Origin: Methanoculleus chikugoensis
Lineage (GTDB): Archaea > Halobacteriota > Methanomicrobia > Methanomicrobiales > Methanoculleaceae
NCBI RefSeq assembly: GCF_900095385.1
Contig: NZ_FMID01000004.1
Span: forward strand, 110,650 to 174,649
DNA: 64,000 bases
Reading direction: 5' to 3'
In this document: in pieces, positions 52,702 to 61,644 of the stretch
Position numbering within the stretch: position 1 is the stretch's first letter
Layout of the letters: every line of letters begins with the position of its first letter
The notes under the pieces: generated by a model
The model's input: only the letters and a program-made list of their open reading frames with translations
The model's database searches: none
Told to the model about the DNA's origin: nothing
Position numbers and translations under genes: made by a program

Positions 52702-54512
52702 ACGCTTCCCCCCTCGGCCATAAGCAGGGCGTGGTAGTCCCCGTTGCGGCGGATGAGATCGGAGTGGGACCCTGACTCGGCCAGTCGGCCTTTTTCGATC
52801 ACATAGATCCTGTCGGCATCGCGCACTGCCGAAAGCCGATGAGAGATGATGATGGTCGTCCTGTCGCGGGCAACCCGGTCAAGAGCGTCCCGGATCAGCG
52901 ATTCATTGGCGACGTCCACGTTGGACGTCGCCTCGTCCAGCACTAGGATGGGCGCGCCCTTCAGGATGGCCCGGGCTATGGCAATGCGCTGGCGTTCGCC
53001 GCCTGACAACTTTACGCCCCTCTCTCCCACCACTGTATCGTATCCTTTTGGGAGCCCGGTGATGAAGTCGTGGGCGGAAGCGGCTCTGGTCGCGCTCTCC
53101 AGTTCCTCCCGGGAAGCTCCCGGCTTTGCCAGCAGGAGGTTGTCACGGACGGTGCCGTGAAACAGGTAGGTGTCCTGGGACACGACGGAGTACATGGCAC
53201 GCAGCCGCTCCGGCCGGATGCGCCGGATATCTTCGCCCCCGAGCCGGATCGCCCCCTCATCAGGATCGAAAAATCGTAGCAATAGCGACGTCACCGTCGT
53301 TTTGCCGCTACCCGAGCGGCCGACAAGGGCCACTTTCTCGCCGGGCTGCACGGCGAACGAAAAGTTGTCAACGGCGGGAGCGTCCCCTTTCCGGTACCGG
53401 AACGTGACACCTTCAAAGGCGATGGACGGCGGGAGCGTCCCTGGGGCGATGGGATCGACCGGTGCGGCGGCAGGAGGGACAGCCTCAAGGATATCGAGGA
53501 CCCCCTCGGCGGCACCCATCCCCGCAAACGAGAAATGTATCGTCTGCCGGAGGTCGGTCACCGGCCGTAGCGCTTCCCTGACCAGGAGGAGCACGAAAAG
53601 CAGGCCTCCTGCCGACAGGCTGCCTGCATCCATGCGCAATGCGCCGATCACGATGGCCACCGTGCCGCCGATCGCCGCGACCAGCCCCAGGGGCACGCCC
53701 CAGAGGATTTCATCCTTGAGTATGCCTATCTCCGCGTCATACAGGGCGTTTGTCTTCAGGTCGAGCAGCTTGCCGTGTCTCTTGCCGGCGTTGAACGACT
53801 TCAGCGTGACGATACCCTGGACGTTGTCCACGTATTCCGCGAAGAGGCGAGGCATGGCGACAAACCAGACGCGGATTCTGGACCCGACTCCCCGGTAGAT
53901 GGCGAGCGGCTGGAGCAGCGAGGCGACCATCATCACCCCGACGACGAGGCCGATGATCACGTCGACATAGAGCAGGATCACCATGATCGCGAGGCCCGCC
54001 AGGGACGACACGATCACCTGCGGCAGGAACCGCCCGTAATAGTTCTGAAGGGCTTCCGCCCCGTCGACGATCGTCGCCTGCACGACGCCGCTTTTCTGGC
54101 TGAGCATCCAGCCGGGGCCAAGATCATACAGTTTGTGGTAAATGCGCCGGCGGAGCGATATGGCGATGTTCGTCGCGGCCCTGGCTACAATCCGGTCGTT
54201 GGCCCAGATCATCGCCCACCGCAGGGCGATGATGAGAACCAGCCCGGCAAAGGAGGGGATCGATCCGGCCATCGGCCTGCCGGAAAAAACGTCTTCGAGG
54301 ATGAGTGCGATGATGATGCCCTGGACTATGTAACTGAACGAGATCAGGAGGCCGAGCGTGACTACGCTCCACAGCCTGCCGTATTCCCCCTTGCCCATCG
54401 CCAGCACCCGGGGGTCGAACAGTTTCATGTGGCTGGCGCCGCTCGTCACCGAGAGTCCGCGTCTGGATTCTACCTTCGTGTATTCTTCGACGATCTTTGA
54501 ACTGTCAGCCAT
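52698..54512 (-). CDS. Exporter-fold ABC half-transporter (YbtPQ/IrtAB-like), partner A
   Basis: 604 residues from ATG 54512 (GGAAGGTG six bases upstream; a longer frame to 54578 is unlikely). Six membrane helices, then the ABC domain with Walker A GRSGSGKTT, Q-loop YSVVSQDTYLFHGTV, signature LSGGERQRIAIAR, Walker B LVLDEATSNVD and switch SHRLSA. Paralogous to the next gene, which it overlaps (ATGA). Both ATPase sites look intact, so the heterodimer probably has two working sites. It follows the methyltransferase genes by 161 bases. Confidence 0.85.
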   Translation of the reverse strand: MADSSKIVEEYTKVESRRGLSVTSGASHMKLFDPRVLAMGKGEYGRLWSVVTLGLLISFSYIVQGIIIALILEDVFSGRPMAGSIPSFAGLVLIIALRWAMIWANDRIVARAATNIAISLRRRIYHKLYDLGPGWMLSQKSGVVQATIVDGAEALQNYYGRFLPQVIVSSLAGLAIMVILLYVDVIIGLVVGVMMVASLLQPLAIYRGVGSRIRVWFVAMPRLFAEYVDNVQGIVTLKSFNAGKRHGKLLDLKTNALYDAEIGILKDEILWGVPLGLVAAIGGTVAIVIGALRMDAGSLSAGGLLFVLLLVREALRPVTDLRQTIHFSFAGMGAAEGVLDILEAVPPAAAPVDPIAPGTLPPSIAFEGVTFRYRKGDAPAVDNFSFAVQPGEKVALVGRSGSGKTTVTSLLLRFFDPDEGAIRLGGEDIRRIRPERLRAMYSVVSQDTYLFHGTVRDNLLLAKPGASREELESATRAASAHDFITGLPKGYDTVVGERGVKLSGGERQRIAIARAILKGAPILVLDEATSNVDVANESLIRDALDRVARDRTTIIISHRLSAVRDADRIYVIEKGRLAESGSHSDLIRRNGDYHALLMAEGGSV

Positions 54513-54673
54513 TCCGTACACCTTCCGAGCCGGGCGTCGTCGTCCGGGGGATCTCCTCCTCGTGAAATTTTGTCCCATATCGATGCGAGCTATGATGTTC
54601 CCGGCGATTATCGGAACTCACAGTTGATTCTTCAGGCTCCGTTTTCCCGTATGCAACTCACAGCCATGGTAAT

Positions 54674-55450
54674 TCATTTCGTGCCGTAAACTGCATAATA
54701 ATCGCACTTGTAGCTGATCTTATACCGAAACGGCATGTGCCTTCTCTGGATTTCGATCAGGTCGGCCAGGTTCTCTGTCCCGATATCCCTCAGCCCGGCT
54801 TTCTCCATGTATTCCCGGACCTTAACTGCCGATACGCCTTTCGAATGGGGCAACGTCGCGTTCATCTCCGGCGAATAACTGTCCCTAGATATGTCGTTTC
54901 TTTCGAAGATCAGGATCAGGAGTTCCCCGACCTTCCGGCGCAGGCGCGTCTCCAGACTGCCGTCGTTCCATAAACCGTCTATGACCCCCAGCGTTCCCCC
55001 CTCCTTTAAAGTCCGCATCCAGCTGGTTACCGCGTTCTGGGGGTTCGGCAGTGTCCACAGCACGTGCCGGGTCACTATAGCGTCGAATGAGCCGTTTTCG
55101 AAGGGAGGGGACTCGGCATCACCGATCATGAACTTCGCGTCGACCTCGTGGCCGGCCTGCGCCATCGCCTTTGCTTTCGATGCGGCCCTGTCGAGCATTT
55201 TTTTAGAAAGGTCGATGCCCACCACCCTGTGGCCCATCCCGGCAAGCAGCAGACTTATCTCCCCCGTGCCGCATCCGACGTCCAGCACGTTCAGCCGCTC
55301 TCCGGGGATGATCTGTCCGAACAACGCTCTCCAGAAGGCGACCTCTTCATCGCTCTTGATGCCGTGGCCGTGATAGTCGTCATACCGCTGCGATGAGTAA
55401 TCCCACCGTTTCGCGATATCGCCCTTGATCTGGTCCTCGCTTAACGTCAT
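54674..55450 (-). CDS. Class I SAM-dependent methyltransferase, second of pair
   Basis: 258 residues. Begins with a helical lead KGDIAKRWDYSSQRYDDYHGHG, then SAM motif I VLDVGCGTGEISLLL, motif II VVGIDLSKKML, GDAESPPFENGSFDAIVTRHVLWTLPNP and EGGTLGVIDG. The fold is that of small-molecule methyltransferases of the UbiE/Mtf11 group. It overlaps the first methyltransferase by four bases and is clearly its paralogue (shared RYVLWT/RHVLWTL and WDY segments). Substrate unknown; presence in a metal-uptake operon suggests modification of a chelator or cofactor. Confidence 0.85.
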   Translation of the reverse strand: MTLSEDQIKGDIAKRWDYSSQRYDDYHGHGIKSDEEVAFWRALFGQIIPGERLNVLDVGCGTGEISLLLAGMGHRVVGIDLSKKMLDRAASKAKAMAQAGHEVDAKFMIGDAESPPFENGSFDAIVTRHVLWTLPNPQNAVTSWMRTLKEGGTLGVIDGLWNDGSLETRLRRKVGELLILIFERNDISRDSYSPEMNATLPHSKGVSAVKVREYMEKAGLRDIGTENLADLIEIQRRHMPFRYKISYKCDYYAVYGTK

Positions 55451-56238
55451 GTTCCATCATCCTGTGGTTTTTTCGGAGTAATGCCCGACACTAAGTACGT
55501 CGGGTGGTCGTTGGCGTATTTCATGTACCTGGGCAGCCGTTTTCTCTGTACCGCCCGGATCGGCTCCAGGTCGGTAACGGTGATGCCGGTCACGCCCGCC
55601 CCGGACATGTAGGCAACTATTTGCTCTTTCTCGACCCCGTGCGGGTTCGGGAGGCCGGCGCTGATGTCTCTGGTGTAGTCATAGGCGAAGGGATTTTTAC
55701 CACACCTGATGAACCGGTAGATGTGATAGGTCCCTACAGAGAGCATCGGAAGCAGGCCCTTCGTGACCCACTTTCCGTCTATGATGACGATCATCCCGCC
55801 CGGTTTCACGACTCTCACCCATTCCCGGACCGCCTTTTCGGGATTGGTCATTGTCCACAGGACATACCGCCCGGTGACGCAATCGAAGGTCGCATCTTCG
55901 AACCGGAGATTCTCCACGTCACCTTCCAGAAACCTGATGGACGAACTGCTGTCCAGTGCCTTTTTCCTGGCGACTTCCATCATCTCCCGACTGAAGTCGA
56001 CCCCGGTGACGTTATGGCCCAGCTCCGCCAGCAGCAGCGCGATGGCGCCGGTTCCCGTGCCGACGTCCAGTATCTCCTTCGGCTCCAGCCCGATCGCCTG
56101 CGATAAGTAGTCTTTCCATAGGGACCTCTCCTCATCGCCGTCATATCCCGGCGCCGTGTCGTAGAACCTGCTTCCGTAGTCCCAGTATTTCCTCACGCCG
56201 TCCTTGATCTCGTCCAGTTCTAGTTTGTCTGTTTCCAT
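55447..56238 (-). CDS. Class I SAM-dependent methyltransferase, first of pair
   Basis: 263 residues. Lead KDGVRKYWDYGSRFYDTAPGYDGDEE, motif I ILDVGTGTGAIALLL, motif II VTGVDFSREMM, GDVENLRFEDATFDCVTGRYVLWTMTNPEKAV and PGGMIVIIDG. Paralogous to the next gene. Located twelve bases after the FecD/E-like ATPase and overlapping the second methyltransferase, so part of the same transcript. The two might form a heterodimer or act in sequence on one substrate. Family level only. Confidence 0.85.
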   Translation of the reverse strand: METDKLELDEIKDGVRKYWDYGSRFYDTAPGYDGDEERSLWKDYLSQAIGLEPKEILDVGTGTGAIALLLAELGHNVTGVDFSREMMEVARKKALDSSSSIRFLEGDVENLRFEDATFDCVTGRYVLWTMTNPEKAVREWVRVVKPGGMIVIIDGKWVTKGLLPMLSVGTYHIYRFIRCGKNPFAYDYTRDISAGLPNPHGVEKEQIVAYMSGAGVTGITVTDLEPIRAVQRKRLPRYMKYANDHPTYLVSGITPKKPQDDGT

Positions 56239-56250
56239 GCTGTCGCCTCA

Positions 56251-57036
56251 TCATTTCCCAGGACCGCAGTACCTGGTGGAATTGATCGGTATGATCTGCG
56301 GTATCCCTTCGTTGTCGATGGTCACCCGGGCATTGACGCCGTAGACGGTTCGGATCATGTCTTCCGTGATCACCGACCCCGGGCTTCCCATCGCCTCGAT
56401 CTTCCCGCAGTTCAGCAGTATGATGTTGTCCGCGTATCTCGCGGCCAGATTGAGGTCGTGCAGGGCGACGACCGTCGTCATGTTATTGTCTTCGGTGATC
56501 GTCCTGATCACGTCGAAAAGTTCGAGCTGGTGCTGGAGGTCCAGCGAGTTCGTGGGCTCGTCCATGAGAAGAACCCCTGGTTTCCTGATGATCGATTGGG
56601 CGATGGAAACCATTTGTTTCTGTCCGCCGCTGAGTTCGTTCAGGGGTCGCTTTGCCAGTCCCTCGATCCCCAATTTTTCCAGCGCATCCAGCGTCAGCGA
56701 AAGGTCTTCGTCGGTGACCGTCCAGCCGAGCGAGTTCAGTCTCCCCAACAGGACCGCCTCGAACACGGTCAGCGCCGCGTTGCTGGCGGAATCCTGGGGC
56801 AGGTAACTGACGGCCTGCAGGAGTTCGTCGCTCTTGTACTCCTTCAGGTCTTTCCCGTCCAGCAGTATGGACCCTTCCGGTTTCAGTATCCCGCTCAGGC
56901 ACTTCAGCAGCGTGGACTTCCCCGCGGCGTTCGGCCCGATGACTGCCGTGACCATCGGCCCGGCATCGATGCACACGTCTTTCAGGACCGGCACGGTTCT
57001 GTAGCCGAACGTAAGCTGTCGTACCTCCAGTTTCAC
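56251..57036 (-). CDS. FecE/BtuD-like ABC ATPase
   Basis: 261 residues from a GTG start that overlaps the permease stop (GTGA). Walker A GPNAAGKST (34-42), Q-loop VSYLPQDSASNAALTVFEAVLLGR, signature LNELSGGQKQMVSIAQ, Walker B VLLMDEPTNSLD, switch ALHDLNLAARYAD. This is the FecE/FhuC/BtuD group that powers uptake of ferric siderophores, haem or cobalamin. It pairs with the permease at 57033. The longer frame to 57399 lies inside the permease and is not real. Confidence 0.9.
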   Translation of the reverse strand: MKLEVRQLTFGYRTVPVLKDVCIDAGPMVTAVIGPNAAGKSTLLKCLSGILKPEGSILLDGKDLKEYKSDELLQAVSYLPQDSASNAALTVFEAVLLGRLNSLGWTVTDEDLSLTLDALEKLGIEGLAKRPLNELSGGQKQMVSIAQSIIRKPGVLLMDEPTNSLDLQHQLELFDVIRTITEDNNMTTVVALHDLNLAARYADNIILLNCGKIEAMGSPGSVITEDMIRTVYGVNARVTIDNEGIPQIIPINSTRYCGPGK

Positions 57037-58079
57037 CAGTATCCCCTCTTTCGCGAAAAGATCAGCCAGACAAAGAACGGTATTCCAATGAGCGACGTGA
57101 GGACGCCGATGGGAAATATGATGCCGGGCACGACGTTTTTGCTCAGGATTGAGGCGGCGGAGAGCATGAGGGCACCGGTAAGGGCGGACAGGGGCAGGAA
57201 AAATCGGTGGTCCTCGCCCACGAGCATCCGGGCAATGTGCGGTACTACGAGGCCGACGAAGCCGATGCTGCCCACGAAAGCAACCGACGTAGCCGTGAGG
57301 ACCGAGATCAGGATGAACCCCTTCAGCCGCAGCCTTTCGACGTTGACCCCAAGGCCTTTTGCCTTGTCTTCTCCCAGCCGGAGCGTCGTGAGTTTCCATG
57401 CGTCGACCATGATTATCAGGACGCTCGCCAGTAGTCCCACGGCCATGATGCCGAGCTTGGTCCAGGTGGCCTTCGTCAGGCTGCCGAACATCCAGAATAC
57501 TATCGCCTGTACCTGCTCGGGGTTTCCAAGGTACTGTAGCAGCATCAGCAGCGAATCGAACATGAACAGCACCGCGATCCCGGCGAGCACGAGCGTCTCC
57601 GACGACGCCCTCTTAAGCCGGGCTACTGCGTAGATCATCATGCAGCAGAGAAGCGCAAAAACGAAGGCGTTGCCCGTGACCAGCACCGCGTCCGCGAACG
57701 GCACCACACCCATGCCGAACACGACCGCCAGTGCCGCGCCGAACCCCGCAGCTGAAGAAATGCCGAGCGTATACGGGCTCGCCAGCGGATTGTTCAGGAT
57801 AGTCTGCATCACGGCGCCCGCTAAGCCGAGCGCCGCACCGATCACGACAGCCATCAGGGCGACGGGCAGCCGGAACGTCCAGACGATAACATAGAAGGAC
57901 TGATCGTTCGACGCGGGGGAGAGGATCGTCGAGACAACCTCGCCAAGAGACAGGGGGGCCGGTCCGGTCATGACGTCGACGATAACGGTGAGAACGATCG
58001 CGGAGGCGATCAAAAGCAGGAGAAATAATTTTTTCCCTGCGATCTCACCGTATATCGACGTTGCCTCGACATTCGTCAT
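57033..58079 (-). CDS. FecCD/BtuC-like ABC permease
   Basis: 348 residues from ATG 58079, with GGAGGAG nine bases upstream; ATG 58088 is too close to it. About nine to ten membrane helices. Signatures: LPVALMAVVIGAALGLAGAVMQTILNNPLASPYTLGISSAAGFGAAL, SLTKATW, GVNVERLRLKGFILISVLTATSVAFVGSIGFVGLVVPHIARMLVGEDHR. This is the FecCD family importing iron chelates, haem or corrinoids. It is preceded 27 bases upstream by the binding-protein gene. A fragment of its 5' end is duplicated at 59696-59794. Confidence 0.92.
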   Translation of the reverse strand: MTNVEATSIYGEIAGKKLFLLLLIASAIVLTVIVDVMTGPAPLSLGEVVSTILSPASNDQSFYVIVWTFRLPVALMAVVIGAALGLAGAVMQTILNNPLASPYTLGISSAAGFGAALAVVFGMGVVPFADAVLVTGNAFVFALLCCMMIYAVARLKRASSETLVLAGIAVLFMFDSLLMLLQYLGNPEQVQAIVFWMFGSLTKATWTKLGIMAVGLLASVLIIMVDAWKLTTLRLGEDKAKGLGVNVERLRLKGFILISVLTATSVAFVGSIGFVGLVVPHIARMLVGEDHRFFLPLSALTGALMLSAASILSKNVVPGIIFPIGVLTSLIGIPFFVWLIFSRKRGYW

Positions 58080-58106
58080 GTAATGCATCTCCTCCAGGTA
58101 GTCCCT

Positions 58107-59273
58107 TCAATAATAACTATAGAAGAACGTGCCATTGTAATCTATAGGCATGAACCTGTCGTGGTACTCCCTGAGGACCGCATCCGGGTCGACATCCTTG
58201 AACTCCTCCGGATAGAACCACTTGGCGAAGGCCTCCACCACCGCGAAGTTGTAAATGCTGTAGCAGTAGCCCTGATAGATCCCGTAAACTTTGTGATTTT
58301 TAACGGCGTTTGTCGTGTCCCATCCCGGGCGCTGAACGAACCCGGTCATGGTGTTCCTGGCCGTGTCCTGAGTAACGGTGTACCCGAGTTTTAACGAGTC
58401 GGGGGTAGCCCAGTTCCTGCCGGTCAATATGATGATGTCGGGGTTCTGGCTGACCAGATACTCCGGACTTATCGCCTTGGTCGTACCGGCCAGCAAGGAC
58501 TCTGCAATGTTGTTTCCGCCTACCCTCTTTACGACTGAGCCCCAGGCCACATCGCCGTAGGTATTGGCGTAGCTAGATGGGCCATTGATCCCACATTCGA
58601 TATATACGCTGGGCCTGGTTCCGTTAACGGCAGCCAGACGTGAATACACGAGTTCGGTCTGTTCGTTATAGAAGTTGACAATCTCCTGAGCCCGGTCTTC
58701 TTTGCCGAGGATTTCTCCGAGCAGCAGCATGCTCTTCGTGGAGTTCGCCATCGGGTCCGTATAAAAGTCCAAGAAGACCACGGGAATTCCCGCCCGCTCC
58801 AGTTTGTTCAGAGCATCCGTGGTTGCTTCCTTGGCTCGCAATAATTGCCAGTTCTGCATGATGACAACGTCCGGCTTGAGCGAGATCGTCTTCTCTATAC
58901 TGAACGTGTTGTCGTCCAGTAGCCCGACTTCCGGTATGTCGGCCAACTGCGGACATTTTTCCACGAACACGGCGTATTCGTCCCCGGCATATCGCTTGAA
59001 GTCGCTGTCCCAGCCGACAATCTTCTCGGCGAAACCGTCCCCTGCAATAGCCGCGAGCTCGGCCGTCTTCGAGGACTCCATTATCACGATTCGCTCCACA
59101 GGAGCGTTCAGCGTCACCGTCCTGCCGGCCATGTCCGTGACGGTCATCCTGGCTTTCTCCGGGCCGCCATCAGGTCTATCGAACGCATTCCCGTATACGA
59201 CGAACCCTATCGCGGCGATGACCAGGATCGCGATACCGACCACTGCGACTATGCTGTAATTTATTTTCACCAT
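58107..59273 (-). CDS. FecB/BtuF-like substrate-binding protein, copy 1
   Basis: 388 residues. N-terminal membrane anchor (YSIVAVVGIAILVIAAIGFVVYG), no lipobox. Periplasmic-binding class III fold: MTVTDMAGRTVTLNAPVERIVIMESSKTAELAAIAGDGFAEKIVGWD, SLKPDVVIMQN, GIPVVFLDFYTDP, AWGSVVKRVGGNNIAESLLAG, SPEYLVSQNPDIIILTGRNWATP. It presents a metal chelate or corrinoid-like ligand to the adjacent FecCD/E importer. Very similar to copy 2 (59869-61035), which lies upstream. Ligand undetermined. Confidence 0.9.
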   Translation of the reverse strand: MVKINYSIVAVVGIAILVIAAIGFVVYGNAFDRPDGGPEKARMTVTDMAGRTVTLNAPVERIVIMESSKTAELAAIAGDGFAEKIVGWDSDFKRYAGDEYAVFVEKCPQLADIPEVGLLDDNTFSIEKTISLKPDVVIMQNWQLLRAKEATTDALNKLERAGIPVVFLDFYTDPMANSTKSMLLLGEILGKEDRAQEIVNFYNEQTELVYSRLAAVNGTRPSVYIECGINGPSSYANTYGDVAWGSVVKRVGGNNIAESLLAGTTKAISPEYLVSQNPDIIILTGRNWATPDSLKLGYTVTQDTARNTMTGFVQRPGWDTTNAVKNHKVYGIYQGYCYSIYNFAVVEAFAKWFYPEEFKDVDPDAVLREYHDRFMPIDYNGTFFYSYY

Positions 59274-59488
59274 GAAATCACCATGATGGCGATTGACGTT
59301 CAGCCGTTGTGAAGGTGGATGGCAATTTGCTTGATTCGCTTGCCCGTAGTTAGTATATCAAAAGAAGAGTATTAATAATTTATGTTTAAATAACAAAAAA
59401 TATTGGAAATAATGATTTATGATGCTAAATAATATCATTGAGTACTCGATAGTTCATATCAAGGATGCCGACGATAACGATTGAGATC
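59274..59488 (-). repeat. Duplicated promoter region, copy 1
   Basis: About 215 bases upstream of the first binding-protein gene, nearly matching 61036-61248 upstream of the second. Shared stretches include GCAATTTGCTTGATTCGCTT, ATTTATGATGCTAAATAATA and CCGACGATAACGATTGAGAT. Very AT-rich in the middle (AATAATTTATG, AACAAAAAATATT), so it carries the promoter of the operon. Confidence 0.8.
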
Positions 59489-59497
59489 AGCCTTCAG

Positions 59498-59701
59498 GAG
59501 CTACAACCGAAATCGAAGAACCAGAGGTAGTATCCCGGTCAAGCGGAATGAGCGGGTAACTTCAATCCAGAGGCTTATAGGAAGCGCACCGCGGCGGAAC
59601 ACTTTTTCAGCAGGATCGAGGTAGTTAAGAAGACCATTCCACGCTACGGGCGATACGAAAACTCACTCCCAAAACTGATTCACCCGGATGCACTGTCATG
59701 A
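59498..59701 (+). pseudogene. Transposase C-terminal remnant
   Basis: With one frame change near 59550 the plus strand reads SYNRNRRTRGSIPVKRN, then NFNPEAYRKRTAAEHFFSR and on to IPRYGRYENSLPKLIHPDAL and a stop at 59699-59701. YRKRTAAEHFFSRIE is typical of the last catalytic-glutamate region of DDE transposases of the IS4/IS5 type. The rest of the element and its ends are absent. It sits at the junction of the tandem duplication of the binding-protein gene. Confidence 0.7.
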
Positions 59702-59794
59702 TCGGGAGAATACTGGGATGACCCCGATGAGAACGACTGCGGAGGCGATCAAAAGCAGGAAAGATAATTTCTTTCCCCCGACCTCACTATCCAT
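59696..59794 (-). pseudogene. 5' fragment of FecCD-type permease
   Basis: Minus-strand reading from ATG 59794 gives MDSEVGGKKLSFLLLIASAV, matching the beginning of the intact permease (GEIAGKKLFLLLLIASAI) and then stopping after 32 codons. It lies downstream of binding-protein copy 2 exactly as the real permease lies downstream of copy 1, so it is a leftover of the duplicated unit. Confidence 0.8.
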
Positions 59795-59868
59795 TTACTC
59801 AGCCTGGACTTCATTTTTTAACGCTATCCCTCAAGGCAGCACACCTCGCCCGATTGCGCACACGCCCT

Positions 59869-61035
59869 TCAATAATAACTATAGAAGAACGTGCCGCTGT
59901 AGTCTATAGGCATGAACCTATCGTGGTACTCCTTGAGGACCGCATCCGGGTCGACGTCCCTGAACTCCTCCGGATAGAACCACTTGGCGAAGGCCTCCAG
60001 CGCCGCGAAGTTGTAGATACTGAAGCAGTAGCCGTGATAGATCCCGTAAACCTCGTGGTTTTTAACGGCGTCTATCGTGTCCCACCCCGGGCGCTGAACG
60101 AATCCAGTCATGGTGCTCCTGACCGTATCCTGAGTGGCGGTGTACCCGAGCTTTAACGAGCCGGGGGCAGGCCAGTTCCTGCCGGTCAATATGATGATGT
60201 CGGGGTTCTGGCTGACCAGATACTCTGGACTTACCGCCTTGCTCGTACCGGCCAGTAGAGGTTCTGCGATGTTGTTCCCGCCTGCCTTCTTCACGATCGA
60301 GCCCCAGCTCACGTCACCGTAGGAGATGCTGTAATCCGATGGATCTTTACTCGCACATTCGATGTATACGCTGGGCCCGGTTCCGTTAACGGTAGCCAGG
60401 CGGGAGTACACGATATCAGTCTGCTCGTTGTAAAAATCCACGATCTCCCCGGCCCGATCTTCTCGGTCAAGGATCTTCCCGAGCACCAGCATGCTTTTCG
60501 TGGAGTTCACCATCGGGTCCATGTAGAAGTCCACGAAGACCACGGGAATTCCCGCCAGCTCCAGTTTAGTCAGGGCGTCCGCGGTCGCGTCTCCGGCCCA
60601 CATGAATTGGAAGTTATGCATGATAACGACGTCCGGCTTGAGCGAGATCACCTTTTCGGTGCTGAACGTACCGTCGTCCAGCCACCCAACGTCCGGTATG
60701 TCGGCCAGCTGGGGATACTTTGCCACGAACACGGTGTATTCGTCCCCGGCATTTCGCTTGATATCGCTGTCCCAGCCAACGATCTTCTCGGCGAAACCAT
60801 CCCCTGCGATCGCCGCGAGCTCGGCAGTCTTCGAGGACTCCGTCAGCACGATTCGCTCCACTGGAGCGTTCAGTGTCACCGTCCTGCCGGCCATGTCCGT
60901 GATGGTCATCCCTGATTTTTCCGTGCTTTCGGCAGGTTTACCGAACGCATTCCCGTATACGAAAAATCCTATCGCAACGACGACCAGGATCGCGATGCTG
61001 ACCGCAACGACTGTGCTGTAATTTATTTTCACCAC
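59869..61035 (-). CDS. FecB/BtuF-like substrate-binding protein, copy 2
   Basis: 388 residues, same length as copy 1 and very similar throughout: anchor YSTVVAVSIAILVVVAIGFFVYG, TDMAGRTVTLNAPVERIVLTESSKTAELAAIAGDGFAEKIVGWD, GIPVVFVDFYMDP, SWGSIVKKAGGNNIAEPLLAG, and the same FFYSYY end. Differences cluster in surface loops and around IECASKDPSDYSIS versus IECGINGPSSYANT, close to the expected ligand cleft. It has its own copy of the promoter. It may widen the range of ligands served by the single permease. Confidence 0.9.
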   Translation of the reverse strand: MVKINYSTVVAVSIAILVVVAIGFFVYGNAFGKPAESTEKSGMTITDMAGRTVTLNAPVERIVLTESSKTAELAAIAGDGFAEKIVGWDSDIKRNAGDEYTVFVAKYPQLADIPDVGWLDDGTFSTEKVISLKPDVVIMHNFQFMWAGDATADALTKLELAGIPVVFVDFYMDPMVNSTKSMLVLGKILDREDRAGEIVDFYNEQTDIVYSRLATVNGTGPSVYIECASKDPSDYSISYGDVSWGSIVKKAGGNNIAEPLLAGTSKAVSPEYLVSQNPDIIILTGRNWPAPGSLKLGYTATQDTVRSTMTGFVQRPGWDTIDAVKNHEVYGIYHGYCFSIYNFAALEAFAKWFYPEEFRDVDPDAVLKEYHDRFMPIDYSGTFFYSYY

Positions 61036-61248
61036 GAAATCACCAAGATACCGATTGATATTCTGACCGTTGTGATGGCTGACGGCAATTTGCTTGATTC
61101 GCTTGCCCGTCCTAGTGTATCAAAAGGAGAGTATTAATATTTTTTGTATGAATAACAAAAAGTATTAGAAATAATAATTTATGATGCTAAATAATATTAT
61201 TGAGTACTCAATAGTTCATATCAATGATGCCGACGATAACGATTGAGA
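61036..61248 (-). repeat. Duplicated promoter region, copy 2
   Basis: Counterpart of 59274-59488. Similarity ends abruptly at GATTGAGATC (61248): beyond it copy 1 runs into the transposase remnant and copy 2 into GCCCTAAAAAGGCCTC. This marks one breakpoint of the tandem duplication, whose period is 1762 bases. Confidence 0.8.
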
Positions 61249-61395
61249 TCGCCCTAAAAAGGCCTCTCAGATTAAATCCCGGGCCATGATATTGGGAAAT
61301 CAACGATGATCTCCAGAACAGCACTTCGCTCATTTTGGCGCCCGACATCGAACGACGCGGTCTCACGCGACGTCGCAAAAAGGAGTTGGCAGCAC

Positions 61396-61540
61396 CCGGG
61401 CACCCTACCCGGTGGCGTTGCAGGTGTACAACGGCGACGGGTTCGACAGCATACGCAAGTCCATCACCGTCGCTACCCCGCCGGGTGGCGGCAGCTGGTG
61501 GTGGGTCTCACCGGGTTCATTGGAACCCCGTCGCCAGTAG
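61396..61540 (+). pseudogene. PKD-domain fragment, frameshifted
   Basis: Reading PGT up to 61404, skipping one extra C at 61405, then from 61406: YPVALQVYNGDGFDSIRKSI, TVATPP, ending at TAG 61538-61540. This is the C-terminal half of a PKD domain and closely resembles PGTYTVALQAYNDDGYNATR of the gene starting at 62101. A decayed partial duplicate or remnant of a neighbouring surface protein. Confidence 0.65.
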
Positions 61541-61644
61541 AGGCTACGCCGACACCGATGCAAACCGCCTCGCGCGCGGTAGCGGCGCCCGGGCTCCCGT
61601 CCCGGATCATCGCGCTTATCACCGCGACACCTATGCTAATCGGG

